From Gemmatimonadota bacterium (GTDB lineage Bacteria > Gemmatimonadota > Gemmatimonadetes > Longimicrobiales > Gaopeijiaceae), in assembly GCA_022823225.1 (NCBI GenBank), contig JAJDXM010000062.1, positions 1 through 53,428 of the forward strand: a DNA stretch of 53,428 bases, given 5' to 3'. The notes below the pieces were generated by a model. It searched no databases and had not been told where the DNA came from. It saw nothing but the letters and a program-made list of their open reading frames with translations. Positions 1 through 8,436 of the stretch are shown here, piece by piece. The number at the start of each line of letters is the position of its first letter. The stretch's first letter is position 1. The position numbers and the translations under genes were made by a program.

Positions 1-1
1 G

Positions 2-109
2 ATGAGCGAGGTCATCCGCATACTGCTCCGGCCCAAGAATCCCGTCGCCCGGGCGACGATGGAGCGGCTACAGGGCCGGTCTGTCACGGAGGAAAAGGTG
101 GCGGAATGA
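2..109 (+). CDS. C-terminal end of an unidentified protein (partial)
   Basis: An open frame enters from the left edge and stops at TGA 107-109. The visible 35 residues begin MSEVIRILLRPKNPVARA and end in a charged, hydrophilic tail (VTEEKVAE). An in-frame ATG stands at position 2, but I cannot tell whether it is a start or an internal methionine, since nothing upstream is visible. It converges on polA, whose stop codon lies 39 bases away. I do not recognise the family. Confidence 0.4.
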   Translation: MSEVIRILLRPKNPVARATMERLQGRSVTEEKVAE

Positions 110-148
110 CCCGGTTTCGTCAAGTTGGCTTTATAATCCCCAACGGGA

Positions 149-3013
149 TCACCCCTTGCAGTCGTACCAGGTCCTCCCGGTTCCCACATCCACGCGGAGC
201 GGCACCTTGAGCTCCATGGCGGACTCCATGAGCCCCACCACCGTCTCCGTCACGTCCCCCACGCGCGCCTCGGCCACCTCGAAGACGAGTTCGTCGTGCA
301 CCTGGAGCAGCATGCGCGCCCCGGGGTCGCCGCCCAGCGCACCGTGGATCCGGATCATCGCGACCTTGATCAGATCGGCTGCAGTCCCCTGGATCGGGGT
401 GTTCTGCGCGACCCGTTCGCCGAACTGCCGCACATTCCACGCCCTGGCCCGCAACTCCGGGATCTGCCGCCGCCGCCCCATGAGGGTGGCCACGTAGCCC
501 AGCTCCCTGGCCTGCGCGACCTGCTCGTCGAGAAAGCGCCGCACCCCAGCGAAGCGTTCGAAATACTGCGCGATGAACCGCTTCGCGTCCTCCATCGGAA
601 TCCCCAGCTGGCGCGCGAGCCCGAAGGGCCCCTGGCCGTAGAGCGTGGCGAAGTTCACCGTCTTGGCCTGGTTGCGCATCGTGCCGGTGACCTCTTCGAC
701 GGGGACCTCGAAGATCACGGCCGCGGTCTCGCGGTGGACGTCCTTCCCCTCCCGGAAGGCCCGCACGAACACCTCGTCGCCGGAAAAGTGCGCCAGGATC
801 CGAAGTTCGATCTGCGAGTAGTCGGCGGCCAGCAGCACGGCGCCCTCCGGGGCGACGAATCCACGGCGGATCTCGCGTCCCTCGGCGGTCCGGATCGGGA
901 TGTTCTGCAGATTGGGGTCGGAGGAGGAGAGGCGGCCGGTCGCGGCCACAGCCTGGTTGAAGGTGGTGTGGATGCGGCGCGTGTCGGGATTCACCAGCGC
1001 CGGAAGCGTGTCGACGTAGGTGTTGCGCAGTTTTTCGAGCAGCCGGTAGTCCATCATGAGGCGCGGCAGTTCGTGGCCGAGTACGGCGAGCTCCTCCAGC
1101 ACCGACGAATCGGTGGACGGGCCGGTCTTGGTGCGCTTGATGACCGGCAGACCTAGTCGATCGAAGAGGATATCGCGCAGCTGCGGGGTCGAGTTGATGT
1201 TGAACTCGGTGCCGGCGACCCGGAAGATGTCCTCCCGGATGAGACGCAGTTCGTCCCCCAGGCGGGCGCTCATCTCCGCGAAGAAGCCCGCGTCGATCCC
1301 GACCCCGTTCATCTCCATCTCGGCAAGGACGGGGATCAGGGGCGTCTCCAGGTCGTCGAAAAGCGCTTCCAGCCTCTGGGCGGCCAACCGCTCCGCGAAC
1401 AGGCCCCAGAGTCGCAACGGCAGATCGACCTGCTCGCAGGCGAAGGAAAGGACCTCCTCGGGGGCGATTTCGCCGAATGCGCGACGCTTCCTGCCCGTAC
1501 CCATTACCTTGGCCGGCGGGGTGACCTCCCGCCCCAGATGATCGCTGGCCAGCGCGCCGAGGTCCCGGTGGCGGCGGCCCGGGTCCAGGACATAGGACGC
1601 CACCATGACATCCTTGAACGGACCGGCGAGTTCGACGCCCGCCCGCCGGCAGGCGATCAGCGAACGCTTGAGATCGTGCCCCACCTTGGTGATCTCCGGG
1701 TCCGCGAGCACCGACCGAAGCGGCTCCAGCGCCTCGCCGTCTAGCGGCGGGAGGTTCGCCGGCCGCCCCTCCTCCCCCCCGCCCAGCCCCAGCGACATCG
1801 CGTCCTCGTGCCCGAAGGGGAGGTAGCAGCACCGCCGCGGCCCTGGGGGCGCCCCGGCCCTCACGTCCACCGCGTCCCCGGCAGCCCGCCCCACACCGTG
1901 CCCCCGCCCAGCCCCCACCCCCACCGCCACACCCGCCACCCGGTCTCGTGCGGGAACCAGCGACCGGTTCAGCACCGCGACCGAGATCACCCCCGCTTCC
2001 CGGCATGCGCGCGCCACGGCCTCGACCTCGTCCGGATCGGCGACGAGCACGTACTCGGCCCGCGCGTCGCCCGCCCCGCCGGCCTCACCGGGTCCGCCTT
2101 CCCCCTCCGCCCCCGTCCCGGCCCCTTCCAACCGCCCCAGCAGCGTCCGGAACTCCAGCTCCACGAACAGGTCGCGCAGCCGCGCGTTGTCCGGCGCCGA
2201 CACCTTCAGCTCGGCGATGTCCGTGTCGAGCGCGACGTCCGTGCGGATCGTCACCAGCTCCCGCGACAGCAGGATCTGCTCCCGGTTTGCCATCAGCGAT
2301 TCGCGGGCCCGCTTCGCCTTGACCTCTTCGGCGCGGTCCAGGACTTCCTCGAGGGTGCCGTAGCTCTCCAGCAGCTTCCGGGCCGTCTTGGGTCCGATAC
2401 CGGGCGCCCCGGGCACGTTGTCGGAGCTGTCGCCCACCAGCGCCAGGTAGTCGACCACGCGTTCCGGCGCGACCCCCATCTTCGCGGTCGCACCCTTCTC
2501 GTCGACCCACTCCGCCGCGACCCCCTGCGGACCGCCCCTCCCCGGGTTCAGCAGGCGCACGCCGTCGCCCACCAGCTGCAGGAAGTCCTTGTCACCCGAA
2601 ACTATGACCGCCTCGAGCCCCTCCGCCCTGGCGCGCGCGGCCAGCGTGCCGATCACGTCGTCCGCCTCCCACCCGTCCACCGCGATCACGCGGTCGCCGA
2701 AGGCCTCCACCAGTTCGCGGATCCGGGGCAGGCTGTCGCGGAGCTCCTGCGGCATCTTTTCGCGGGTCGCCTTGTATTCGGCGTACAGCTCTTCGCGGTG
2801 ACTGCGCCCCGCGTCGAAGACCACGGCGATGTAGTCGGGCTGGTAGTCGTCGCGGATCCCGTACAGGAAGTTGGCGAAGCCGAAGGGCGCCGAGGTGTTC
2901 TCGCCCCGCGCATTGGTGAGCGGCCGGTGGATGAAGGCGAAGAACGACCGGTAGATCAGCGCATAGGCGTCGATCAGGAAGAGCCGGGGATCGGTCTTGG
3001 TGGGTGTGTCCAT
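149..3013 (-). CDS. polA: DNA polymerase I, proofreading site degenerate
   Basis: A 954-residue family A polymerase for Okazaki fragment maturation and repair synthesis. The N-terminal 5' nuclease (about 1-290) has LFLIDAYALIYRSFF, GWEADDVIGTLA, SGDKDF and GDSSDNVPGAPGIGPKTA. The C-terminal polymerase has motif A (DYSQIELRILAH), the O-helix (RNQAKTVNFATLYG, keeping R, K, F and Y) and motif C (VHDELVFE, H about 906). The middle 3'-5' exonuclease domain is present but its metal ligands look lost: where E. coli has DTE this protein reads VLN, the second Asp (LKYDRG) is Ser in LKRSLI, and the third site (YAAED) reads FACEQ. The domain also holds a Gly/Ala/Arg-rich stretch near 360-390. It should polymerise and remove flaps or primers but not proofread, as in Taq polymerase. 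Start ATG 3013 has no strong ribosome-binding site. Confidence 0.97.
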   Translation of the reverse strand: MDTPTKTDPRLFLIDAYALIYRSFFAFIHRPLTNARGENTSAPFGFANFLYGIRDDYQPDYIAVVFDAGRSHREELYAEYKATREKMPQELRDSLPRIRELVEAFGDRVIAVDGWEADDVIGTLAARARAEGLEAVIVSGDKDFLQLVGDGVRLLNPGRGGPQGVAAEWVDEKGATAKMGVAPERVVDYLALVGDSSDNVPGAPGIGPKTARKLLESYGTLEEVLDRAEEVKAKRARESLMANREQILLSRELVTIRTDVALDTDIAELKVSAPDNARLRDLFVELEFRTLLGRLEGAGTGAEGEGGPGEAGGAGDARAEYVLVADPDEVEAVARACREAGVISVAVLNRSLVPARDRVAGVAVGVGAGRGHGVGRAAGDAVDVRAGAPPGPRRCCYLPFGHEDAMSLGLGGGEEGRPANLPPLDGEALEPLRSVLADPEITKVGHDLKRSLIACRRAGVELAGPFKDVMVASYVLDPGRRHRDLGALASDHLGREVTPPAKVMGTGRKRRAFGEIAPEEVLSFACEQVDLPLRLWGLFAERLAAQRLEALFDDLETPLIPVLAEMEMNGVGIDAGFFAEMSARLGDELRLIREDIFRVAGTEFNINSTPQLRDILFDRLGLPVIKRTKTGPSTDSSVLEELAVLGHELPRLMMDYRLLEKLRNTYVDTLPALVNPDTRRIHTTFNQAVAATGRLSSSDPNLQNIPIRTAEGREIRRGFVAPEGAVLLAADYSQIELRILAHFSGDEVFVRAFREGKDVHRETAAVIFEVPVEEVTGTMRNQAKTVNFATLYGQGPFGLARQLGIPMEDAKRFIAQYFERFAGVRRFLDEQVAQARELGYVATLMGRRRQIPELRARAWNVRQFGERVAQNTPIQGTAADLIKVAMIRIHGALGGDPGARMLLQVHDELVFEVAEARVGDVTETVVGLMESAMELKVPLRVDVGTGRTWYDCKG

Positions 3014-3107
3014 GGTGTGGCGCCGTCTGCCGCCCGGCGGATCGGGCCCGGGCGGGTTATCCGCGGACCGGCGGCCAGCTGCGGCACCCGGCGGACGGCG
3101 GAAGTGG

Positions 3108-3308
3108 TCAGGCGCGCATCACGTTGGCGGCCTGCTGTCCGCGATCCGTCTCCAGCACCTCGAACTCCACCTCTTCGCCCTCGGCGAGCGTTCGAAAGCC
3201 CTCGCCCTGAATCGAACTGAAGTGAACGAAGATGTCGCCGCCCGACGGACGGGCGATGAAGCCGTAACCCTTCGAATCGTTGAACCACTTGACGGTCCCT
3301 CGCGCCAT
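3108..3308 (-). CDS. csp: Cold-shock domain protein (CspA family)
   Basis: A 66-residue single cold-shock domain, the normal family length. It binds single-stranded RNA/DNA through RNP1 (KGYGFIAR) and RNP2 (DIFVHFSSI) and acts as a nucleic acid chaperone in the cytoplasm. The start at 3308 ([10 protein letters not shown]) is fixed by AGGAGG about ten bases upstream and by the family's conserved N-terminus; the frame stays open further upstream but that part is not conserved. It lies between a beta-propeller gene and polA, with about 95 bases to polA. A candidate promoter sits at 3388-3417, leaving an untranslated leader of about 70 bases, common for csp genes. Confidence 0.95.
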   Translation of the reverse strand: MARGTVKWFNDSKGYGFIARPSGGDIFVHFSSIQGEGFRTLAEGEEVEFEVLETDRGQQAANVMRA

Positions 3309-3387
3309 TTCCCACAGTCCTCCTGATGATGGGGTTTTCACTCGTGCGGCACCCGCGCCGACGGGCCCGCGCCGCGGTCGATGAGTC

Positions 3388-3417
3388 ATCATGGGAAGGG
3401 TGGCGGGGGGTAGTCAA
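3388..3417 (-). promoter_or_regulatory. Candidate sigma-70 promoter for csp
   Basis: On the minus strand a TTGACT -35 (3412-3417) is followed after 18 bases by CATGAT (3388-3393), 5/6 and 4/6 matches to consensus. The -35 overlaps the stop codon of the upstream beta-propeller gene. The predicted leader to csp is about 70 bases. Confidence 0.4.
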
Positions 3418-4559
3418 GCGGGCGCGATCGTCAGGAACGTCACCTCGATCTGCGTAGCCAGGATGAGCCGGTCCGGGAGGACGATTGCGTCAACGACTTC
3501 CCGATCCGGATCGACCGGCTCCCGGTCCAGGCGAAGGGAAGTGGTGCCGCCATCGAGGGGGATGCTGAACGTCAGCGGCTTGTCTGGACCGTATCCCAGA
3601 CCCCCCGCTACCACCCACAACCTTCCGCCAACCATCCTTGCACCCCTGATCGTCATCGCCATCACGTCCGGGCCGCCCATTTCCGAAGTCTCACGCACGA
3701 TCCGCCGCACATCCGAGGGCACCGGAAGCTCCGCGATGGTATCGATCCGCTCCCCGCCGTCGTCGAGCACCAGACGCCATGTACTCAGGTCTCGGCCGCT
3801 GATTACTACCGCAATCTCGTTCGGCGAGATCGCGGCCATGCTCCAGCCTACGATCCGGCCCATTAGCCCACCCTCAACAAGGGCATCCGGGACACCCGGC
3901 GGGCTACTGATCTCCAGCATGTCGCCGGTGCCGAAGTAGTAGGACAGCAGCCGTTCCTTGCTCGGCTCGCCCGGGGTGATCACGACATCCCTTCCAGAGA
4001 CCGACCCGGTAGGCCGCGGGACGACCGAAAGCACGATGCCATCGCCGAATGGCACGAACGGGCCGCTGGGCTGTTCAATTCCGGAGACTTGCTCTACCAC
4101 CTCGGCACCCTCGCCATACCGCATCGCCCGCCCATTCCCCGGATCGTAGACCCACGCACCTCCACCGATGGCCGGCTGAATACCACTCGGCGACTTCAGC
4201 TCCCCCGGGCCCTCACCCTCACCCCCCATCGAGCCCAGAAGGTTTCCGTCCAGGTCAAGGTGGTGGACGGTGTGAGCGTCCAGGACGTAGACGCTCCTGC
4301 CATCCTCCGCCAGCGCCATCCCTCGCACGGTTTCCAGGAACAGGGAGCCGCCCGGGGAAGGGAAAACAGCGAAGGTATCGCCCGGGACCACGTGCACCGC
4401 GGTGAGAGACCCGGCGGTATCGCGGTCGAGAGCGTCCGGGGTCGCGTCACCACATGCCAGGAGGAGTGGGACCGCCACGGCGAACAGCCGGCGAGCCAAC
4501 GCTCGAGGAGCATTGACGAGCCCGCCAACCGACCCGCTGTGCCCAGTCTGTGCCTTCAT
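3414..4559 (-). CDS. 6-bladed beta-propeller lipoprotein
   Basis: A 381-residue exported protein. A hydrophobic signal (about 22-36) ends in PLLLAC, a lipobox with Cys36 as probable lipid anchor. Repeating blades carry NHL/TolB-like phrases: GRSVYVLDAHTVHHLDLDG, then GGEGEGPGELKSPSG, where the GEGPGE turn recurs in this window's other propellers. It is the last of three propeller genes in a row; 140 bases separate it from the next one upstream, so it may be transcribed on its own. It is likely a surface or periplasmic binding protein; the ligand is unknown. It lacks the DSA(D/G)IEIVEN opening seen in the 38-53 kb propellers. Confidence 0.75.
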   Translation of the reverse strand: MKAQTGHSGSVGGLVNAPRALARRLFAVAVPLLLACGDATPDALDRDTAGSLTAVHVVPGDTFAVFPSPGGSLFLETVRGMALAEDGRSVYVLDAHTVHHLDLDGNLLGSMGGEGEGPGELKSPSGIQPAIGGGAWVYDPGNGRAMRYGEGAEVVEQVSGIEQPSGPFVPFGDGIVLSVVPRPTGSVSGRDVVITPGEPSKERLLSYYFGTGDMLEISSPPGVPDALVEGGLMGRIVGWSMAAISPNEIAVVISGRDLSTWRLVLDDGGERIDTIAELPVPSDVRRIVRETSEMGGPDVMAMTIRGARMVGGRLWVVAGGLGYGPDKPLTFSIPLDGGTTSLRLDREPVDPDREVVDAIVLPDRLILATQIEVTFLTIAPA

Positions 4560-4699
4560 CCTGCTTTCCCCACTGGGTATCCTTGGGGATCAGCCGCGGC
4601 CAGTGACCGACGGCACCATGTCGGCGCAGGGCCGCACGGTACAGATACTCCGGACGACACTTTGCACGCTTCGCTACTTGCGGAGTCGACGCAAGGTAC

Positions 4700-5794
4700 T
4701 TACTCCCGTTCTCCAGGCCAAGTTCCATTCAGAACCGGTTCCATCAGATGGATGTACGGCACTCCGGCCTCCGACTCTTCGTAAGCGAACACATAGCGGG
4801 AACCGGGAGCAAACCCCTTCAGGAAACCGTCACTCCAATGGCGCGCGATCGTTCGCCCCGTCGAAGGATCGACGAGGTCCACCCAACTGTCGACAATCGT
4901 CCGCATCGGCCGGGCGGGCGGTCTCTCGGACCCGTCCGGATCCCAGCCGGGCTCCGGTGCCCGCCAGACGATCCACAGGCCGTTCTCGTCAAGCATCGAA
5001 CCCAGATTCGCGGCGCCGGGCCAGGTCTCCGGATCATGGCGGTCGAATTCCTCGATTGCCCGCTCAAAGACCCGGGAGATCGTCGGCTCCTCCGCGAGAT
5101 CCCACCTGATCAGCCGATTCGATTCGTATTGCACGAGCCATAGCGCTTCGTCGTCGCCGGCCACAGAGGTCGCCATCAGTTCCTCCTGGTTTCGGCCTCG
5201 GTAAACGGATCCATCGCCTCCGTGCGACGAGATCTCACCCGTTGGCCGAAGGAGATGGAGAGGATGCCCGACAGCCTCGCGGGTCCGCAAGTCTGCGGTA
5301 AATGCGATGACGTCGGACTCCGTTACCCAGCTGTACGAGACCTGCACGGGAACGATGTCGATCTGGACCGGGTTGAATTCATGGTCGAGTAGCGTGCGGC
5401 GGCGCATGTCAAAGACATGGATGTAGCGGGGACCCGCATTGATGTGAGAGATGAATGCGTACTCGCCGGGACCCTGTCCGGAACGTCCCACGGTCCGCAG
5501 GAACGTGCCCGTGGAATCAAACACCGAGAAGTGGGAAACACGGCCCTCGGATATGAGGATTCGACCCAGCCGGTCGACCGCGACCTCGGAGGTGCTCCTG
5601 AGGACTTCCAACCCGGGCCCGTCGAGCCCGCCGATCGTGACCACGGTGTCCAGTGTGATCACGCAGTCACCGCAAATGATGTCGTCGGCGGCCACGGTAA
5701 CGGTGTCCTGGGCCGACAGGGAGAGGGCGATGGTGTGCGCGACGGCCGCCGAGGCGAGGGCCGTGGCGCGGCCAGGGCGGGGCCTGGGTTTCAT
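4700..5794 (-). CDS. 6-bladed beta-propeller protein, secreted, CGDC motif
   Basis: A 364-residue protein with a Sec signal peptide (basic N-terminus, hydrophobic stretch to about 28, cleavage near LSLSAQ). The mature N-terminus carries ICGDCVITLDTVVTIGG, matched in the propeller at 42346-43485 by MCRDCISLETVAVLGG, so the two form a subfamily with a paired-cysteine entry strand. Blade phrases include DSTGTFLRTVGRSGQGPGEY. It has no lipobox and is probably periplasmic or secreted. Its ATG overlaps the TGA of the upstream propeller fragment (ATGA), so translation is probably coupled. Function and ligand unknown. Confidence 0.7.
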   Translation of the reverse strand: MKPRPRPGRATALASAAVAHTIALSLSAQDTVTVAADDIICGDCVITLDTVVTIGGLDGPGLEVLRSTSEVAVDRLGRILISEGRVSHFSVFDSTGTFLRTVGRSGQGPGEYAFISHINAGPRYIHVFDMRRRTLLDHEFNPVQIDIVPVQVSYSWVTESDVIAFTADLRTREAVGHPLHLLRPTGEISSHGGDGSVYRGRNQEELMATSVAGDDEALWLVQYESNRLIRWDLAEEPTISRVFERAIEEFDRHDPETWPGAANLGSMLDENGLWIVWRAPEPGWDPDGSERPPARPMRTIVDSWVDLVDPSTGRTIARHWSDGFLKGFAPGSRYVFAYEESEAGVPYIHLMEPVLNGTWPGERE

Positions 5795-6216
5795 CGTTGC
5801 CGGCCGGGGCCGGTTGGCACATCAGAACGTTCCGCAAGAAACGCCTCCAGAATGACAACGGAGAGTTCATCCGGAGTTCGACGATACCAGAGGTCGTCCT
5901 GCATCGGGTGTGGAGCATCGCGAAAGGAATCGAACCGAACGGATGCGACCAGGCGACCAGCAGGAGTGAACGCCTCAATAACGATATCCCTATACCAGAT
6001 CGACTCGGCAGCGAAGTCCTCAAGATCGCCAACTCCGCCCGGCCAAGTGTGCCTACGCAACACATAGCTGTCGCTGTTGGCGGACCACACGCCCACCTCA
6101 TCCGCCGCGGTCAGCAGCAGATAGGCCCGCATGGGCGCAAGCACCCCCGCGGGCCGGATACTGTCCCCGTGTATCTCGAAGAGTCGATAGGCTTCACCAG
6201 CCGGAGCAGCAATCAA
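5791..6216 (-). CDS. Beta-propeller lipoprotein, C-terminal piece (frameshifted gene)
   Basis: A 141-residue frame that makes sense only as the continuation of the gene at 6213-6758. The upstream frame ends VLMEGGH at a TGA at 6213-6215; this frame continues in the next phase (IAAPAGEAYRLFEIHGDSIRPAG) with typical propeller blades (ESIWYRDIVIEAFTPAGRLV). A TTG at 6216 could reinitiate in a TTGA overlap, but this piece has no signal peptide and half a propeller cannot fold, so one frameshifted gene is likelier. It ends in an ATGA overlap with the next propeller. Either a young pseudogene or a one-base sequence error. Confidence 0.6.
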   Translation of the reverse strand: MIAAPAGEAYRLFEIHGDSIRPAGVLAPMRAYLLLTAADEVGVWSANSDSYVLRRHTWPGGVGDLEDFAAESIWYRDIVIEAFTPAGRLVASVRFDSFRDAPHPMQDDLWYRRTPDELSVVILEAFLAERSDVPTGPGRQR

Positions 6217-6758
6217 TGCCCGCCCTCCATAAGTACCGCCCCCGCGACCCCGCCAACGGCTTGAACACGGAATGAGCGCAGGGACCCATCGCTTATCGAG
6301 TACTTGTGCACCAGGTGATGGCCGGTAAAGACGAAGAACTCGTCGCCGGAAGTTTGCACGAGACTCGAAGCGAAATCGAACTCTCCCGGACCCTCGCCCG
6401 CGCCCGTTCCGTGGACATCAATCACCTTGCCATCCGGTCCCCAAAGCGCAAGCCTTCCGGGCGTGTAGGTTCCGGTCAGATACGTGCCATCCCAGAGGGC
6501 AAGCACGGGACTGTTGGGTGCAATGCCGTCGATGCTTCCCTCCAGCCTGACAATCTCACGAAACTTGAGGTCGCACAGGGCCGTGTTGTCATCGGCGTGG
6601 CCAGCGGCGGACAGCCATTCGCATTCACCTGCGGGCATCGATTGGCCAGAGGCGTCCAACGACTTTTCGCCCTCGGGACGACACCCGACGCCGACAGCGA
6701 CGATCAGCGCAGCAGCAACCCGCGCCCACTTCCCGGAGTCATCCCCCACAATCCTCAC
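6213..6758 (-). CDS. Beta-propeller lipoprotein, N-terminal piece (frameshifted gene)
   Basis: A 181-residue frame from GTG 6758, which overlaps the TGA of the ABC permease fragment (GTGA). The N-terminus MRIVGDDSGKWARVAAALIVAVGVGC is a lipoprotein signal with the lipobox Cys in VGVGC. Propeller blades follow, including ALWGPDGKVIDVHGTGAGEGPGEF. It stops after SFRVQAVGGVAGAVLMEGGH, in mid-propeller, and the missing blades are encoded directly downstream in another phase (5791-6216). Coupling to an ABC exporter suggests an envelope role linked to that transporter. Substrate unknown. Confidence 0.6.
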   Translation of the reverse strand: MRIVGDDSGKWARVAAALIVAVGVGCRPEGEKSLDASGQSMPAGECEWLSAAGHADDNTALCDLKFREIVRLEGSIDGIAPNSPVLALWDGTYLTGTYTPGRLALWGPDGKVIDVHGTGAGEGPGEFDFASSLVQTSGDEFFVFTGHHLVHKYSISDGSLRSFRVQAVGGVAGAVLMEGGH

Positions 6759-7405
6759 CCCGTAAACTCCAGCCGCTCGACCCGCGACCGAATACCGCGT
6801 GCCACCATGCGCGGCATCACGACCGCCGCGAGCGCGAGGAGGGCGAGCAGCCCCAGTGTGAAACCCGTGCTGGAATAGCCCACCCACAGCATCAGCGGGA
6901 GGAGCGCGGCAATCACCAGGCCGACGGTGATCATGCCCATGAGATAGCCCATCCTGCCCCCCTTCTTCGCGGGTTGGGAGAACGGGAGCCGGGGCGCCAC
7001 CAGGAGCAGTACCTGAATGGAGATGTGGGCCAGCAGCGCCAGGACCAGGGCGTGCGCCGCAGCGTGCCAGAGGTTCCCGAACGACCACGCGAAGATCGCG
7101 GCCAGGAGCAGCGTGTAAGGGACAATGAAGAACGCCGTCACGCAGATCCCCGAATTCACAACCAGTCTGTCCCGGGCAACCGGGGCGGTAAAGAAGATCC
7201 AGGCGGCGGCGAAGGATTCGCTTTTGAACAGGGTTTCGAGCAGGGCCAGCGGGAAGCCGAGCGCGGCGAGGTGAAGCAGCCAGAGCCTGCCCGACTCGAA
7301 CCCCAGGTGGACGAAGGGATCGAGCAGCGGGCCGTCGCGCATCGCCAGGAACAGATAGAGAAGGGTGGCGGGGACCATGCCCAGCACGCCGAGCCTGAAG
7401 GTCAT
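6755..7405 (-). CDS. ABC exporter permease, C-terminal part (frameshifted gene)
   Basis: A 216-residue membrane piece with about six hydrophobic helices (MVPATLLYLFLAM, WLLHLAALGFPLALL, ICVTAFFIVPYTLLLAAIFAW, ALVLALLAHISIQVLLLV, ITVGLVIAALLPLMLWVG, LLALLALAAVVM). The same phase is open upstream of its ATG and reads AAAKSARPRPGQRRFSREFNAVATLIRGQFRDD, here quoted only in part as SREFNAVATLIRGQFRDD, joining naturally to the end of the 7452-8429 frame (MATSSEG). I infer one permease of about 550 residues, the length of the putative ABC_tran_2 family, broken by a frameshift near 7495-7525. The piece has no ribosome-binding site of its own. Confidence 0.6.
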   Translation of the reverse strand: MTFRLGVLGMVPATLLYLFLAMRDGPLLDPFVHLGFESGRLWLLHLAALGFPLALLETLFKSESFAAAWIFFTAPVARDRLVVNSGICVTAFFIVPYTLLLAAIFAWSFGNLWHAAAHALVLALLAHISIQVLLLVAPRLPFSQPAKKGGRMGYLMGMITVGLVIAALLPLMLWVGYSSTGFTLGLLALLALAAVVMPRMVARGIRSRVERLEFTG

Positions 7406-7451
7406 GTCGTCGCGGAACTGTCCCCGGATCAGCGTCGCGACCGCGTTGAAT

Positions 7452-8429
7452 TCACGTGAGAAGCGCCGCTGTCCGGGTCGTGGGCGGGCACTCTTTGCGG
7501 CGGCCCTCGCTGGACGTGGCCATCAGGCCCAGGCGTTCCGCATAGGAGAATGACAGCCTTGCGCTCGCATAGTAGAGCAGCAGCGCGACGGTGCCCGCAG
7601 CGGCAAGGGCCGCGACCGCGAGCCCTACGCTCCACTCCCCGCCGAAAAGCGACTGGAAGCTGGCGAACCACGCGGGAGGAATCAGGAGCAGCCAATCCGG
7701 CGTCGGGAATCCACCCTGCAGCTCGGCCCTGTCGAAGATCGGTTCCAACGCTTCGCCCAGGAGGAGGGGCGCGCCGATCACGGCCATGAAGAAGATCATG
7801 TGGACGTAGGAGATGACCCGCTTCAGCCGCTGCGGATGCACAAAGCGCAACAGGGCGGCGTAGCCACAGATGATCCCCAGAGTCGTCGCCAGGATTACGC
7901 CGACCACCCCAAGGAGCCAGCCGGCCGCGGCGGCCGGTCCGGAGAGCACAAGGACCGGGAAGAAGGCGGGGACGCCGACCAATCCGCCGATGATCGTCGC
8001 GTACACCATCACGTTGGTCAGCTTGACCAGGAAATAGGTTCGGGAGGAAACGGGCTGGTGGGCCAGGATGTCGTAGTCGTCGGGCGAGATGACAACCGTC
8101 TGGAAATCGATGAGGATGGCCATCCCAAGCATCGTCGCCACCAGCGCCATCCCCACCGTCCCGCCCAGCAGAGTTCCGCGGTGGACGATCTCGGTCGAGT
8201 CCGTGCCCGATATCCAGGCCGTCGCACCGACGATCGCGGCCACGTACAGCCCGATCAGCGCGTACCATACCAGCGAGAACCAGAAGGCCTTGTTGCCGCC
8301 CTGCGACTCCGTGCCGCCCATCTGAATCCCGCTTGCGGACCTGAAATCGCACTTCAGCATCGTGCGCGTCAGGGCGCGCCACTGCGCGTAGTCGGCGCCG
8401 AAGGCCTCGACGGCCCGGCTGACGATCAT
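7452..8429 (-). CDS. ABC exporter permease, N-terminal part (frameshifted gene)
   Basis: A 325-residue membrane protein starting 7 bases after the ATPase gene stop. A cytoplasmic N-terminal region (RALTRTMLKCDFR) is followed by about seven helices (FWFSLVWYALIGLYVAAIVG, GGTVGMALVATMLGMAIL, IIGGLVGVPAFFPVLVL, VVGVILATTLGIICGYAAL, VHMIFFMAVIGAPLLL). The loop VISPDDYDILAHQPVSSRTYF resembles phrases in putative ABC_tran_2 permeases. After SFSYAERLGLMATSSEG the frame reads 15 unnatural residues and stops, while the expected continuation is in another phase (see 6755-7405). With the upstream ATPase it should form an exporter of unknown substrate. A sequence error or real inactivation would look the same. 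Confidence 0.65.
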   Translation of the reverse strand: MIVSRAVEAFGADYAQWRALTRTMLKCDFRSASGIQMGGTESQGGNKAFWFSLVWYALIGLYVAAIVGATAWISGTDSTEIVHRGTLLGGTVGMALVATMLGMAILIDFQTVVISPDDYDILAHQPVSSRTYFLVKLTNVMVYATIIGGLVGVPAFFPVLVLSGPAAAAGWLLGVVGVILATTLGIICGYAALLRFVHPQRLKRVISYVHMIFFMAVIGAPLLLGEALEPIFDRAELQGGFPTPDWLLLIPPAWFASFQSLFGGEWSVGLAVAALAAAGTVALLLYYASARLSFSYAERLGLMATSSEGRRKECPPTTRTAALLT

Positions 8430-8436
8430 TGCGGTG

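Noticed and set aside
109-148. A terminator between the left-edge gene and polA
   Set aside because: GTTGG and CCAAC can pair, but the stem is weak and no T-run follows on either strand.
120-2006. A 628-codon minus-strand frame within polA
   Set aside because: Overlaps conserved polymerase motifs in another phase; composition is Arg/Gly/Ala-rich as expected for an out-of-phase high-GC reading.
7429-8382. A 317-codon frame overlapping the ABC permease in another phase
   Set aside because: Arg/Gly/Asp-rich with no membrane helices; the overlapping frame has convincing helices and family phrases.
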